Below, one piece after another: positions 5,744-5,776 of a stretch of DNA of 5,776 nt (position 1 is the stretch's first letter; every line of letters starts with the position of its first letter). This stretch comes from Clostridia bacterium (lineage in GTDB: Bacteria > Aerophobota > Aerophobia > Aerophobales > AE-B3A): positions 1 through 5,776 of the forward strand of contig WJOQ01000310.1 in NCBI GenBank assembly GCA_009618505.1, in the 5' to 3' direction. The position numbers were made by a program, and so were the translations under genes. A model generated the notes under the pieces. The model did not search any database and was not told the origin of the DNA. It saw nothing but the letters and a program-made list of their open reading frames with translations.

Positions 5744-5776
5744 ATGCCAAAAATTGCTTTTATAGGAGCAGGGAGT
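5744..5776 (+). CDS. N-terminus of NAD-binding protein, probably glycoside hydrolase family 4 (partial)
   Basis: Only the first 11 residues, MPKIAFIGAGS, lie in the window and the frame is open at the window end. They form the first beta strand and glycine turn of a Rossmann NAD-binding fold. The exact wording K-I-x-F-I-G-A-G-S at the extreme N-terminus is typical of GH4 enzymes (alpha-galactosidase/alpha-glucosidase/6-phospho-glycosidase type, which cleave by an NAD- and metal-dependent redox mechanism). Lactate/malate dehydrogenases and Gfo/Idh oxidoreductases can begin in a similar way. The ATG is fixed by AGGAGG five bases upstream. A GH4 enzyme would agree with the sugar isomerase-like gene upstream. 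Confidence 0.6.
   Translation, partial: MPKIAFIGAGS

Overview
The window looks like bacterial chromosomal DNA of moderate-to-low GC. Shine-Dalgarno sequences are clear (AGGAGGT before the third gene, AGGAGG before the last), and a TTGACA-type promoter precedes the last gene. The gene set suggests an anaerobic, sugar-using and probably uncultivated lineage. The phylum cannot be read from the sequence alone.

Layout. Positions 1-173 are non-coding and hold a long imperfect inverted repeat (51-78 / 133-160) that resembles the ends of a small insertion element. Four genes follow on the + strand. They are two uroporphyrinogen-decarboxylase (URO-D) superfamily proteins (174-1259 and 1420-2463), an L-fucose/L-arabinose isomerase-like protein (2707-4014), and a third URO-D superfamily protein (4048-5292). 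The last two are 33 bases apart and surely co-transcribed. The gaps after the first and second genes (160 and 243 bases) hold a hairpin and two short open frames of unknown meaning. Positions 5293-5743 carry no intact gene. On the minus strand they hold a collapsed AAA ATPase (DUF4143-type) remnant, made of its N-terminus joined out of frame to its C-terminus. Next come a hairpin, a pair of direct repeats, and a promoter for a gene that starts at 5744 and runs off the window. Its first 11 residues fit a glycoside hydrolase family 4 (GH4) enzyme.

How the genes may work together. None of the three URO-D proteins is the haem enzyme HemE, and none keeps the full His-x-Cys...Cys zinc site of the corrinoid methyltransferases MtaA/MtbA. 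They are divergent from each other but share the barrel core. The sugar isomerase-like protein keeps candidate Glu/Asp/His metal ligands. With a probable GH4 enzyme next door, the simplest inference is a carbohydrate-related catabolic locus in which three URO-D-fold proteins have an undefined role. This multi-paralogue URO-D plus isomerase cluster is the best candidate for an undescribed system. No corrinoid protein, transporter or regulator gene is visible within the window.
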